Positions 28,106 to 36,205 of a stretch of 62,319 nucleotides of DNA are shown one piece after another (position 1 is the stretch's first letter; each line of letters opens with the position of its first letter). The position numbers were made by a program, and so were the translations under genes. The notes under the pieces were generated by a model, which was not told where the DNA came from, searched no databases, and saw nothing but the letters and a program-made list of their open reading frames with translations. Source of the stretch: Acidobacteriota bacterium (GTDB taxonomy: Bacteria > Acidobacteriota > Terriglobia > Bryobacterales > Bryobacteraceae); contig QHXW01000293.1 of the NCBI GenBank assembly GCA_003223115.1, positions 7,337 to 69,655 of the forward strand. The letters run 5' to 3'.

Positions 28106-28350
28106 ATAAATGGTGGCGTACACCGATGCGATCCGGACTCCATGCGGCAGAATGTGGAGCGGCAACGCGGGCTACTGCCCGGTGACGAATCACGGGGATA
28201 GCCCGCAGGAAGCCCGCCCACCAAGGCCGATCACGGTTCCCTGTGACCGCTCGCTGGGCTCGCGGTTCAGCGGCACACTCACTTCCTAGACTGGTCGCGG
28301 TTCCGTGTGCCTTGATGCGTTTTCTTTCTCTGCCCACAATCGGCCTACAG

Positions 28351-29438
28351 CTACAGTTCGCTGTTGACTAGCTGAATCAGACCCTTGATATACCCGTAAC
28401 CGAACGCGAACGCCTGGAAACCGCCCGGATCGTCCGGATGACTGGGCATGTGATCCGGGCAAATCGAGCCTGGGAACTGGGTGTCCCGCAGGATTCGCAT
28501 GATTTTCAAAAAATCCATTTCGCCTTCGTCCGGGAAGACCTCGTAGAAGTTGTGAAGGCCGCCCCGGATGTTGCGCATGTGTATCTGATGAATCTTCCCC
28601 CGTTGGCCGAGGTACTGGACAATCGGCAGAATTTCCGTGGCCGGATTTTTCAACCCCGCCGCAGCGGTTCCCAGATCCAACTGGAAACCGTTGTAAGGAG
28701 TGTTGACAATCGATTCGTAGCGCTTAATGGCTTCGAAAATCGCAGGTGAATCCCATTGGTCGATTCCCTGGTAACCAAATGGGAGTCCCGGCGGATCGTA
28801 AGGATGACACGCCATTCTCACGTCATTCTCTTTGGCGGCGGGAATGATCTTTTCCAGAAAGTAAGTGATGCGCTCCCAATAGTCCTCATGGGTTACTCGG
28901 CCGGCGTCCCCGGTGGGCAGATTCTTCCAATCTTTTTCCAGCTTGAACGAGTCGTAGGCGGCGCCGCCGCGTCCACGGATCTTCCCGTTCCGGCGATGCG
29001 GGACCACCTCCCAGTGATATGTAATGATCTTCACGCCGATCTGCGCTGCCTTCCGGATATTACCGACGATGGTGTCGATCTCACGATCCCGTTGAGGCCC
29101 CTTGCGCAGCTTGATGTAGTCGGAGTCCATGCGGATAGCTTCAAAGACAACGCCGTATTTGTCGCAGTTGTCCTTCATCCGTTTCAGCTCATCCGGATCC
29201 CAACCGCCGTGCGGGCGCTTCCCGACCGCGGCGGTAAGGTGTTTCACTCCGTGGCGCAGGTTGTACTCGAGGGTTCTGTTTTGAGGTGATGTCGCCTCCC
29301 CGCGACGCTGTGGTAGTCACCGCCCACGTGCATCAGGGTGTTCTTCCGGGGTTTTTGCGCCGCCGCAAGGGAGTTCCAGGTGACGCCTGGGCTTGTCATC
29401 CCCACGAGACTGACACCGAACTCTCTTCGTTTGATCAT
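28351..29438 (-). pseudogene. Mannonate dehydratase-like TIM-barrel protein with N-terminal frameshifts
   Basis: The 298-codon frame 28351-29247 encodes most of a UxuA/sugar-isomerase-like barrel: HLTAAVGKRPHGGWDPDELK, ITYHWEVVPHRRNGKIRGRG, RMACHPYDPPG, GFQLDLGTAAAG and HMRNIRGGLHNFYEVFPDEG. These include metal-ligand His/Asp/Glu positions. The true N-terminus, a twin-arginine-like signal (MIKRREFGVSLVG) plus NTLMHVGGDYHSVAG, is in another frame from ATG 29438. Two extra bases, one in GGGG near 29291 and one in CCC near 29270, separate the halves; removing both gives GGDITSKQN-LEYNLRHGVKH. Either a recent pseudogene or sequence errors. The barrel itself looks intact. Confidence 0.75.
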
Positions 29439-29854
29439 GCTACCTCTCCACTCGCAACCTGTTGATCAGCCTGCTGATTATAGCGAGCGTTGGAGACGTT
29501 TCAATGGCGCGTGCCGCCGATTGTCGGCGGATATCGGCGCACTCTTCTATAGTGGTTCGGAAGCATCCTCCAGAGAAGCCGCATTCAAACTGTAGAAGAG
29601 TCGCCGACGTCCAGGAATTGAGGAGTATAGGGCTACACTGCGGAGTTTGGCGCTGGTCACCGTGTCCCTGCTGGCGTGTGATCTGCCGGCGCGCCGGGCC
29701 TTAACGATAGAACCTACGATCGCGCTGAGGTATGAGTAATCCGCTGCAGCACGATGGAGAAATCGCGTACTCAAGCGAGTCGCCAAGCTCTTCGCCCGCT
29801 CCCTAGCTAGCTAGGTCGGTCGCGGTTCAGGCCGGACACCCACGTCCAAACCAA
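29439..29854. other. Intergenic region without a recognisable gene
   Basis: No open frame here has protein-like similarity that I can name. The right end holds a CTAG x3 run (29803-29814) followed by a GGTC duplication and TCGCGGTTCAG, a motif that recurs near 28259, 28288 and 48634. Confidence 0.5.
29803..29814. repeat. CTAG x3 tandem repeat
   Basis: CTAGCTAGCTAG followed by GTCGGTC. It shares the 12-mer AGCTAGCTAGGT with 12437-12448. CTAG is normally rare in bacterial DNA. Confidence 0.9.
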
Positions 29855-30544
29855 TTAATCGTATTTTTCGTAGATGATATGTTTGCGCTCGAAGCCCATG
29901 GCTTTCAGCCGGGCGCGAACGTCATCGACCATCTCGCGCAAGCCGCAGATGTAGACCTCGATATCGCGGCGATCGCCTATGGCTTCGCCGAGGTGCTGCT
30001 GGACGCGGCCAGTGCGGCCTTGCCAGGAAAGCTCGGGGCGAGTCAACGTAGGCCAGAAACGGAAGTTTGGGTGGCTGCGCTCGAGCTCCTCGAATTCCGC
30101 GCGATACAAAAGGCCGCGCTCATGGCGCACACCGAACAGCAGCTTGATTTTATGGGAGCCGTCGTTTCCGAGGCGCGCTTGGAGCATGCCGCGGAAGGGC
30201 GCGATACCGGTTCCCGTGGCCACCAGCACCGAATCATTGGCTGGCTCGCGCCACACAAACGAGCCGTATGGGCCTTTCATCTCGAGTGACTCGCCCGGCT
30301 GCATCCGGAACAGAAAGGGCGAAAGATGCCCGGATTCCACGCGGTTCAGGCACAGCTCAAAACGGTTTCCGTCGGGAGGAGAAGCGATGGAGTAGGCACG
30401 CGTAATGGGATCTCCGTTGATGATTTCTTCGAAGGACACCCACTGGCCGGGAAGGAACGAGATTTGTGACATGTCCGGAACCTCGAACACAAAATGACGG
30501 ACGTCCGGTGCAATCTCGCGCGATTCGAGCAGAGTGGCTTTCAA
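29855..30544 (-). CDS. Ferredoxin-NADP reductase-type flavin oxidoreductase
   Basis: 229 residues, a minimal FNR module. The FAD-binding barrel carries RAYSIASPPDG near residue 55, and the NAD(P)-binding half carries LVATGTGIAPFRGML near 108. The end is EVYICGLREMVDDVRARLKA then FERKHIIYEKYD, typical of FNR-like proteins. No ferredoxin domain is fused. It probably passes electrons between NAD(P)H and an unlinked redox partner. It overlaps the cbiX-like gene by 4 bp. Confidence 0.88.
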   Translation of the reverse strand: MKATLLESREIAPDVRHFVFEVPDMSQISFLPGQWVSFEEIINGDPITRAYSIASPPDGNRFELCLNRVESGHLSPFLFRMQPGESLEMKGPYGSFVWREPANDSVLVATGTGIAPFRGMLQARLGNDGSHKIKLLFGVRHERGLLYRAEFEELERSHPNFRFWPTLTRPELSWQGRTGRVQQHLGEAIGDRRDIEVYICGLREMVDDVRARLKAMGFERKHIIYEKYD

Positions 30545-30927
30545 TCTTCTTTTCCCCCGGCGAGCGCCTGCCTGGCTCTTGCTTCCGGTATCTCGCAGAG
30601 GGCGGGATGGCCCTCGAGAGGCGGCGCCACGCGAATATCCACACCTTGATGGATGCGCGAGAGGCCGGCCACGATTTTTGGAAGATCGCGCTGCAGGTGA
30701 ATGCCGAGGGTCAAGAAGTACGGGACAACGACGATGCGTTTGACGTCTTTTCGGACCAGGGCTGCGACGGCCTCCGTGAGGTCCGGCCGTCCTTGTTCCA
30801 GGAATGCCGCTTCAATCAGACGGGGGGAGCCGCCGTTCCGCCCCATGGTTTCCACGATGCGGCGCACCGATTCATTTGCCGATTCGATGCTCGAGCCGTG
30901 GGCAAAAATGACGATCCCAGTGGTCAC
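30541..30927 (-). CDS. cbiX: CbiX/SirB-like small chelatase domain protein
   Basis: 128 residues, a single-domain class II chelatase of the small CbiX type that inserts Co or Fe into sirohydrochlorin. The metal-binding His is in GIVIFAHGSS at residue 10, and the second half carries RIVVVPYFLTLGIHL near 70. Single-domain CbiX-S proteins act as dimers. The neighbours (FNR, CBS) do not form a known tetrapyrrole pathway, so the cofactor made is uncertain. Confidence 0.8.
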   Translation of the reverse strand: MTTGIVIFAHGSSIESANESVRRIVETMGRNGGSPRLIEAAFLEQGRPDLTEAVAALVRKDVKRIVVVPYFLTLGIHLQRDLPKIVAGLSRIHQGVDIRVAPPLEGHPALCEIPEARARQALAGGKED

Positions 30928-31352
30928 GTGCTCCCGTGGATGTAGGCGCGCATGTGATGTAGTTCTTCGGTTTTGCTCTCGAGCTCGTGATTCATCACGT
31001 CGCGCATGGAGAGAAATCCCACGACGGCGTCCCCGCGCGTTACGGGAAGATGGCGGCAGTTGTGGACCCGCATGGATTCCATGGCGTCCTCAATGGTAGC
31101 CGTCTCATCGATGGTGGCCACATTGCGGGTCATCACATCGCTGACTGAGGTCTGGTTGGGATCGCGCCGCTCCACCACTACGCGCACTAGAAAATCACGT
31201 TCGCTGAAAATCCCCTTCAGCTCGCCGTTCTCCATCACCAGGATCGCGCCCACATGTAGTTCGGTCATACGTCGCGCGACATCGGTGACATTCTGGCCCG
31301 GCTCCACCGAGTACAGATCCTTCTGAGCCAAAACATCCATCACCCGGGACAT
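30924..31352 (-). CDS. Tandem CBS-domain protein
   Basis: 142 residues made of two CBS motifs (about 10-65 and 75-135), with repeated patterns VGAILVMENGELKGIFSERD and CRHLPVTRGDAVVGFLSMRD. Such stand-alone Bateman modules bind adenosine nucleotides and regulate partner enzymes. A GGGAGGA ribosome site precedes the ATG. It is the first gene of a three-gene overlapping operon with cbiX and the FNR gene, each junction sharing 4 bp. Confidence 0.88.
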   Translation of the reverse strand: MSRVMDVLAQKDLYSVEPGQNVTDVARRMTELHVGAILVMENGELKGIFSERDFLVRVVVERRDPNQTSVSDVMTRNVATIDETATIEDAMESMRVHNCRHLPVTRGDAVVGFLSMRDVMNHELESKTEELHHMRAYIHGST

Positions 31353-31424
31353 GGCTAAATGTCCTCCCGGGAACTAGAAGTACCACAATCAGCGGCGGGG
31401 TGCCAGGTCCCGACTACCGGCCGT

Positions 31425-32063
31425 TTATGGGACGATCAGGGACGACGTCGCCGGGGTGGGTTCGCCGGGTTTTTGGGGGAAAAAGCTGCGCAGGAAATCC
31501 AGGTACCGCCGGCCGCGTTTGCGGCCATTGTTGTTATCCAGCTCCAGCCGCTCGAGGAACACCAGCAGGCGCAGCACGTCAGAATCGCGAGTGGCGGTTA
31601 TTCCGGTTCTTTCCGTTTCCTGTTTGCGGTAGTCGGCGAGGCTCGATTGCACCAGGTACGAGATATTCGCGGCGACCGTGTTGTCCGGGCGGGTTTCGTA
31701 ATAGAGACCGCTTTCAAGCGTGCGGTACGTTCGGATCATCGCTTGGAGAGCTTCGCGAACATCGTGGTCCACGGCGCCGGGGGTGTTGAAGGCCGATTCC
31801 AAAACGGTTCGCGCCAAAAACAGCAGCAACGGTTCGTGCTCGCGCAAGAATTCCTCGGTGACGCGGATATCGGGGTTGGGAAAATTACGGGGATCGGCCG
31901 GCATCAGCTTTTCATGACGGTGCGCTTCCTGCAGGTACTCACAGTCGAGCGGGCAATCGACAGTGACCTCGCGCTCGGTGCCGCAACAGAGGGTGCAAAT
32001 GTTCCCGCGGACACCGGGGCAGAAACGGCGCGCCTTTCGGACCCCGCAAATGGCGCACAACAT
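31425..32063 (-). CDS. Cys-rich N-terminal zinc-ribbon protein, conserved unknown
   Basis: 212 residues. The N-terminal 40 residues hold eight Cys (C3, C6, C15, C23, C26, C27, C37, C41) in CxxC patterns: CAICGVRKARRFC and ICTLCCGTEREV. This suggests one or two zinc sites. The rest is mainly helical, with a central FLREHEPLLLFLARTVLESA and a basic C-terminal stretch (NNNGRKRGRRYLDFLRSFFP). No known catalytic motif. I know similar proteins only as uncharacterised acidobacterial ones. Confidence 0.75.
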   Translation of the reverse strand: MLCAICGVRKARRFCPGVRGNICTLCCGTEREVTVDCPLDCEYLQEAHRHEKLMPADPRNFPNPDIRVTEEFLREHEPLLLFLARTVLESAFNTPGAVDHDVREALQAMIRTYRTLESGLYYETRPDNTVAANISYLVQSSLADYRKQETERTGITATRDSDVLRLLVFLERLELDNNNGRKRGRRYLDFLRSFFPQKPGEPTPATSSLIVP

Positions 32064-32095
32064 TTTCTTAGTATAGAGGAGGGGGACGAGGTCAG

Positions 32096-32248
32096 TTGGC
32101 GCTCACGAATCTATACATCAAAGTCGAGATCGAGCATGACGACAGAGACACGCCCGAGAAGCTGGCGAAGGAGATTTGCCGTCAGGTCATGAAAATTTAC
32201 GGAGTTCGCCGTGCGGAGCTGTCGAGTGTGACTGAAGTCGAGAAGTAA
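32096..32248 (+). CDS. Small conserved-looking protein, 50 residues
   Basis: A TTG-started frame after AGAGGAGGGGG: ALTNLYIKVEIEHDDRDTPE followed by KLAKEICRQVMKIYGVRRAE and a short tail ending VEK. The predicted order is a beta-strand, then a helix with an amphipathic pattern, then a strand. Codon use and the ribosome site support a real gene. It sits between two minus-strand genes, with no overlap. Confidence 0.55.
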   Translation: MALTNLYIKVEIEHDDRDTPEKLAKEICRQVMKIYGVRRAELSSVTEVEK

Positions 32249-32260
32249 GCGCGGCGGACC

Positions 32261-33379
32261 TTACGGACGCGACAATTCCTGCTTATAGGTGCGGTAGAAG
32301 AACGAATCGGTCATGCCCGCAATGTAGTCGCAGACCACGCGGTGGAGGGGGGTTGCCGCGACCATGTCGCGGAAGTTCTCGGGCAGCCGCTCGGGGTGAT
32401 CAAGAAAGAACGCGAACAGTTCCGCCATCATGGCCATGGATTGGACGCGGCCTTCGTCCAGCGCGGGCGAGGAATAGACGTTCTCATACAGAAACTTTTT
32501 CAACGCGCGCGCGGTATCTTGAGCGGCGGGGGTGAAGCTGGCAATACGGCGCGGGCACTCCCGTACCTCATCCTGCTGCTGAACGGCGGCGTCCCGGGCT
32601 GCGCACAGTGTGCCTTCGATGAGACCGGACACCAGGACATCGATCAACTGGCGCAGGATTTCGTGGAATTTTTCGCGCGCGCTGGCGCCTGGAAACTGCG
32701 TTTGAACGGTCTGGTAGATCGCGGCGTACTGCGGCACCTGCCGAGCCACATCTTCGGCACTGAACAGCAGGGCGGAAAACGCATCGTCAAGATCGGCGGT
32801 GTTGTAGGCGACCTCGTCGGCCAAGTCGATCAATTGCGCTTCGAGCGACGGCCGTTTGCCGGGAAGATACTCATCCAGTGCGGCGAATTCGCCGGCTTCA
32901 AAGTCGCGCGAATGTTTGACCATTCCCTCCCGCACCTCAAAGGTGAGGTTGAGTCCAGGAAAGCGGGCGTAACGCTGCTCCAGCCGTTCGACGATTCGCA
33001 ATGCGTGGATGTTGTGATCGAAGGTGTCGTTGAAGCGCTGCATCTGGCGGTTCAGTTCGTCCTCGCCGGCATGAGCGAACGGCGGATGACCGATGTCGTG
33101 CACCAGAGCCAGAGCCTCAGTGAGGTCTTCATCCAGGCCCAGAACCGAGGCAACCGTACGGGCGATCTGAGAGACCTCGATGGTATGGGTCAGGCGATTG
33201 CGAAAGTGGTCTGAAAGGCCAGGGGTGAAGACCTGTGTCTTAGCCTCCAGACGGCGGAACGCACGCGCGTGAATGATGCGGTCACGGTCGCGCTGAAAAG
33301 CGTTGCGGTAGGGGTGGTCAGGCTCGGGAAAGCGGCGGCCCCGGCTGCGCTCGACGTTGAATCGAAGGTGCCCGAGCAC
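32261..33379 (-). CDS. dGTPase-like deoxynucleoside triphosphate triphosphohydrolase
   Basis: 372 residues of the HD superfamily. It begins with the region RGRRFPEPDHPYRNAFQRDR and DRIIHARAFRRLEAKTQVF, then THTIEVSQIARTVA. The HD metal motif is ALVHDIGHPPFAHAGEDELN near residue 90. YNTADLDDAFSA near 190 supplies the last Asp ligand. These are hallmarks of Dgt-like enzymes that cleave dNTPs to nucleosides and triphosphate, controlling dNTP pools. It follows the TPR membrane gene by 6 bp. Confidence 0.9.
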   Translation of the reverse strand: MLGHLRFNVERSRGRRFPEPDHPYRNAFQRDRDRIIHARAFRRLEAKTQVFTPGLSDHFRNRLTHTIEVSQIARTVASVLGLDEDLTEALALVHDIGHPPFAHAGEDELNRQMQRFNDTFDHNIHALRIVERLEQRYARFPGLNLTFEVREGMVKHSRDFEAGEFAALDEYLPGKRPSLEAQLIDLADEVAYNTADLDDAFSALLFSAEDVARQVPQYAAIYQTVQTQFPGASAREKFHEILRQLIDVLVSGLIEGTLCAARDAAVQQQDEVRECPRRIASFTPAAQDTARALKKFLYENVYSSPALDEGRVQSMAMMAELFAFFLDHPERLPENFRDMVAATPLHRVVCDYIAGMTDSFFYRTYKQELSRP

Positions 33380-33385
33380 AGGGCG

Positions 33386-34090
33386 CTACTGGCCGCTCAG
33401 ATCGCTCCAGGCGTTCATTGCCGCGATGCTCACCGGCCCGCCTCGAGAGCGCAGCGGATCAATCAACTTCCTGGCCTCGGCGGGTTTGGTGGGACCGATA
33501 CCTTTTGCCAATGCGATGGTGGACTGCGCCTTGGAAACAAAAATCGTGGGATGGTCCATAAGATCGCGGAGGATTTTTTCGCCCTCGGCAATCCGATTTT
33601 CGACGAAGTACACTTCAGCGAGCGAGAAGCGGGCCAGCGACCCATAATTCTGATCGCCCGATTCGGCGACCTCCTTGAAAAGCTTTTCCGCATCCTGGAT
33701 CTTGCCTTGATCGGCCGCAATCGCGCCCACATAATATTTGGCGATCGACCCTTCGCCAGAACCCGAATACTTGCTGGCAATACCGGCGAACGCCTTGACG
33801 GCCGCTTCGCGCTTGGCGTCTTCGCTGGGGAAGCTGATCAGGGCGCCGGGGTTAGGCGGGCCTACGGGGGCCTCTTGAATCAGGATCGCGTCTGCGAGCG
33901 CCTGTTGACGGACTGCCTGCTCATGGCGTCGATAAAAATATGTGCCGACGGCAATGAGAACGATAAGGACCGCGATGGAGCCGTAGATGACAATCTGGCG
34001 CCGGTGCTCGCTCACGAAGTCGACTGTGTGCTCGACCTCGACCGCGAATTTATCTGTCTTTAAGTCTTTCCGAGTGATTCTGGCAGCCAC
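33386..34090 (-). CDS. Membrane-anchored TPR protein, YfgM-like
   Basis: 234 residues from GTG 34090, which has GAGG a few bases upstream; the longer frame to 34135 has no better start. A cytoplasmic N-terminus (ITRKDLKTDKFAVEVEHTVD), one membrane helix (IVIYGSIAVLIVLIAVGTYF), then a periplasmic helical-repeat domain with TPR-like units up to the end. This is the architecture of YfgM/TolA-binding-like proteins that work with the Sec translocon and periplasmic chaperones. The role is inferred from architecture. Confidence 0.75.
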   Translation of the reverse strand: MAARITRKDLKTDKFAVEVEHTVDFVSEHRRQIVIYGSIAVLIVLIAVGTYFYRRHEQAVRQQALADAILIQEAPVGPPNPGALISFPSEDAKREAAVKAFAGIASKYSGSGEGSIAKYYVGAIAADQGKIQDAEKLFKEVAESGDQNYGSLARFSLAEVYFVENRIAEGEKILRDLMDHPTIFVSKAQSTIALAKGIGPTKPAEARKLIDPLRSRGGPVSIAAMNAWSDLSGQ

Positions 34091-34432
34091 GAAAAACCTC
34101 AGAGGGGGATCAAAAGATAAATTTGATTTTAACACGGAAGCAACGGCGATTTGCGCGTCGCGGAGGCTGGCGAGGCCGGCGGCGAGGCTGAAGTGTCACT
34201 GGCGATACGCCGGCGCCGTCGGCCCTGGCGGACACACTCCAGGATTTCAGTTTTCGGCTCACAAAGAAATGGAATCCGGATCAAAATGTGCGCCCTTATG
34301 ATATACTCACCATCGGCCGTTCACAGGGCGCCCGGGCGACTGAAATTCCGTCGAAAACGAGCTTTGAAGATGCCCGAACTTTCCAATGTAATCCTGAGTG
34401 GCGGTAGAGTTCCGAAACGGGAGCTTAGCGTG

Positions 34433-34933
34433 ATGTTTAAAACAAAAAAGAGCCGGCCCGTTGCGTTTCCCAGTAGTGAACGCTACACCTCCAGCGAGGT
34501 TTCGAGGATCTCCGGGGTCAGCCTCCGGCAGCTTCAGTGGTGGGATGAGCGCAAAGTGGTTTCGCCGCGGCAGGACGGGCACAAGCGCGTTTACATCCCG
34601 GAAGAAGTTGTGGAAGTTTCCGTAATCGCCGAGCTGCGCCGCAAAGGGTTCTCGTTACAGAAAATACGCCGGGTGCTCAAGTATCTGCAGAAGGAAATGG
34701 GCAAGCGGCTGAGCGAAGCACTGGCCAGTGATGCCGAGATCCACCTGTTGACCGACGGCAAGTCCATTTTTCTCGAAGAGAATTCCGATCGCGTGATCGA
34801 CCTGATGAAGAACGCGCGCCAGCCCATGTTTCTGGTGTGCGTAACCGACCAGGTGCGCCGCCTGAGCGTGGTGCCCCGCAAACCTGCCAAGTCCGAAACC
34901 GCGGGAGCCGCGCGCCGGGCCCGGGTGATTTAA
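34433..34933 (+). CDS. MerR-family transcriptional regulator
   Basis: 166 residues from ATG 34433 with GGGAG upstream. The DNA-binding MerR helix-turn-helix covers residues 18-85: YTSSEVSRISGVSLRQLQWW, DERKVVSPRQDGHKRVYIPE and LRRKGFSLQKIRRVLKYLQ. The C-terminal half has no metal-binding Cys and ends with a basic tail. The ligand is unknown. An AT-rich stretch TATGATATACT at 34297-34307 may be the -10 region. The 340 bp upstream carries no other gene. It converges on the MFS gene. Confidence 0.82.
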   Translation: MFKTKKSRPVAFPSSERYTSSEVSRISGVSLRQLQWWDERKVVSPRQDGHKRVYIPEEVVEVSVIAELRRKGFSLQKIRRVLKYLQKEMGKRLSEALASDAEIHLLTDGKSIFLEENSDRVIDLMKNARQPMFLVCVTDQVRRLSVVPRKPAKSETAGAARRARVI

Positions 34934-34972
34934 GCGCCGCCCGCGCAAAATCGGGTGGCGCTGTTTTGCGCG

Positions 34973-36139
34973 TTACACCGAGGCTTTCGCGTGCGCTTTG
35001 AGCGCCGGGCGCACCGCCAGATTCACCAGGATCATTAAGATCGATGCAGCGGGGAACAATAACAGCGCCGTCTGCAGACGCTTGGGGTCCTCGCCTGCGA
35101 TGGCGCCAATAATCGGCGAGCTGACGGCGTAACCGATCCAGCCGGATGTGATGACCACCCCCATGGCTGTACCGGTAGCCTTGGGGAAGGCGCCGCCGAC
35201 CATGGCTAGCGTCGTCGGGAACACCGGCGCCATTGCTAGGCCCGCGCAGAATACCGCCACTCCAATCAGCGTCAGGTCGAGCGTCTGAAGCGCCAGGAAG
35301 GTGGTGCCGGTCATCAGAATGGCCGATATCAGCGTTACGGTGGGCGCGGCGATCTTTATCAGGATCGGAGAAACAACCACGCGGCCGATCAGAATACCGA
35401 AAGCAAATCCGGAGAGCGCGTTCAATGCCGTGGTCTGGGAGATGCCTTGCCCGGTGAGATATCTCGGAAGCCAGGTGGTGAATCCGACTTCGCACGCCAC
35501 ATAGAGAAACAGGAGCAGGGCGAGAAGATACAGCGCCGGCCGGCTCAAGAGCTGGTTGATCTCTGAGAGTTTGAATCCGCGCTCGCCGCTTGGAGGCGGC
35601 ATGGCGGTAAACGCGTTCAGAAGCAGAGTCGCGGCCGTCAACCCGGCGACGAGATAGCAGAGCTTGACCGCGTCATTTGCGAGCAGGTTGCCGCCGATAA
35701 ACGGAGTGGCCATCAGGCCCAAGCCAAAAAACAGGTTGAGCAGATTCATCACCGAAGCGCGCCGCTCTGCGCTGATATCGCTGACCAGGGTGTTGGCAGC
35801 CGTTACCAGGCAGCCGCCGCCAAACCCAAGCGCCAGGAAACAAATCATGATCGCCAGGTATCCGCTGACATTAGGCAGGGTGAATACGCTTACGGTGATG
35901 ATCGCCAGCGAAAGCACCATGCCGGTTTTGTTGCCCCTGTTGTCGATGAGCGGTCCTGCCGTGACGGAAGCAACCGCCAGTCCGATGGCCTGCAGCAGAG
36001 CCAGGAAGCTATTCTGCTGGGGTGTCAGCTTAAAGCTGGGCAACAGGGTGCCCAGCATGGCGGCGATCATGCCATAAACGAAAATCGCCAGGATGGCCGC
36101 GGTAATCAGGCGCCCCTTGGAAACGGCGACTGCAGGCAT
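34973..36139 (-). CDS. Major facilitator superfamily transporter, sugar type
   Basis: 388 residues with about 12 membrane helices; the N-terminal half begins LITAAILAIFVYGMIAAMLG. The loop GPLIDNRGNKTGMVLSLAII corresponds to the MFS loop 2-3 motif. The overall pattern (GGGCLVTAANTLVSD, FFGLGLMATPFIGG) resembles FucP/glucose-galactose type permeases. It lies 66 bp after the Gfo/Idh/MocA gene on the same strand, so it probably imports a sugar or sugar derivative handled by that enzyme. Substrate unknown. Confidence 0.85.
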   Translation of the reverse strand: MPAVAVSKGRLITAAILAIFVYGMIAAMLGTLLPSFKLTPQQNSFLALLQAIGLAVASVTAGPLIDNRGNKTGMVLSLAIITVSVFTLPNVSGYLAIMICFLALGFGGGCLVTAANTLVSDISAERRASVMNLLNLFFGLGLMATPFIGGNLLANDAVKLCYLVAGLTAATLLLNAFTAMPPPSGERGFKLSEINQLLSRPALYLLALLLFLYVACEVGFTTWLPRYLTGQGISQTTALNALSGFAFGILIGRVVVSPILIKIAAPTVTLISAILMTGTTFLALQTLDLTLIGVAVFCAGLAMAPVFPTTLAMVGGAFPKATGTAMGVVITSGWIGYAVSSPIIGAIAGEDPKRLQTALLLFPAASILMILVNLAVRPALKAHAKASV

Positions 36140-36205
36140 AACGCCAGATGTTATCAGATTCGAATGTGGACCGCTCTCAGCCTACGATCGCCTGCCACCA
36201 CAACG

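Noticed and set aside
34297-34307. Definite promoter for the MerR gene
   Set aside because: The -10-like TATGATATACT lacks a convincing -35 box at the right distance, so it is mentioned only as possible.
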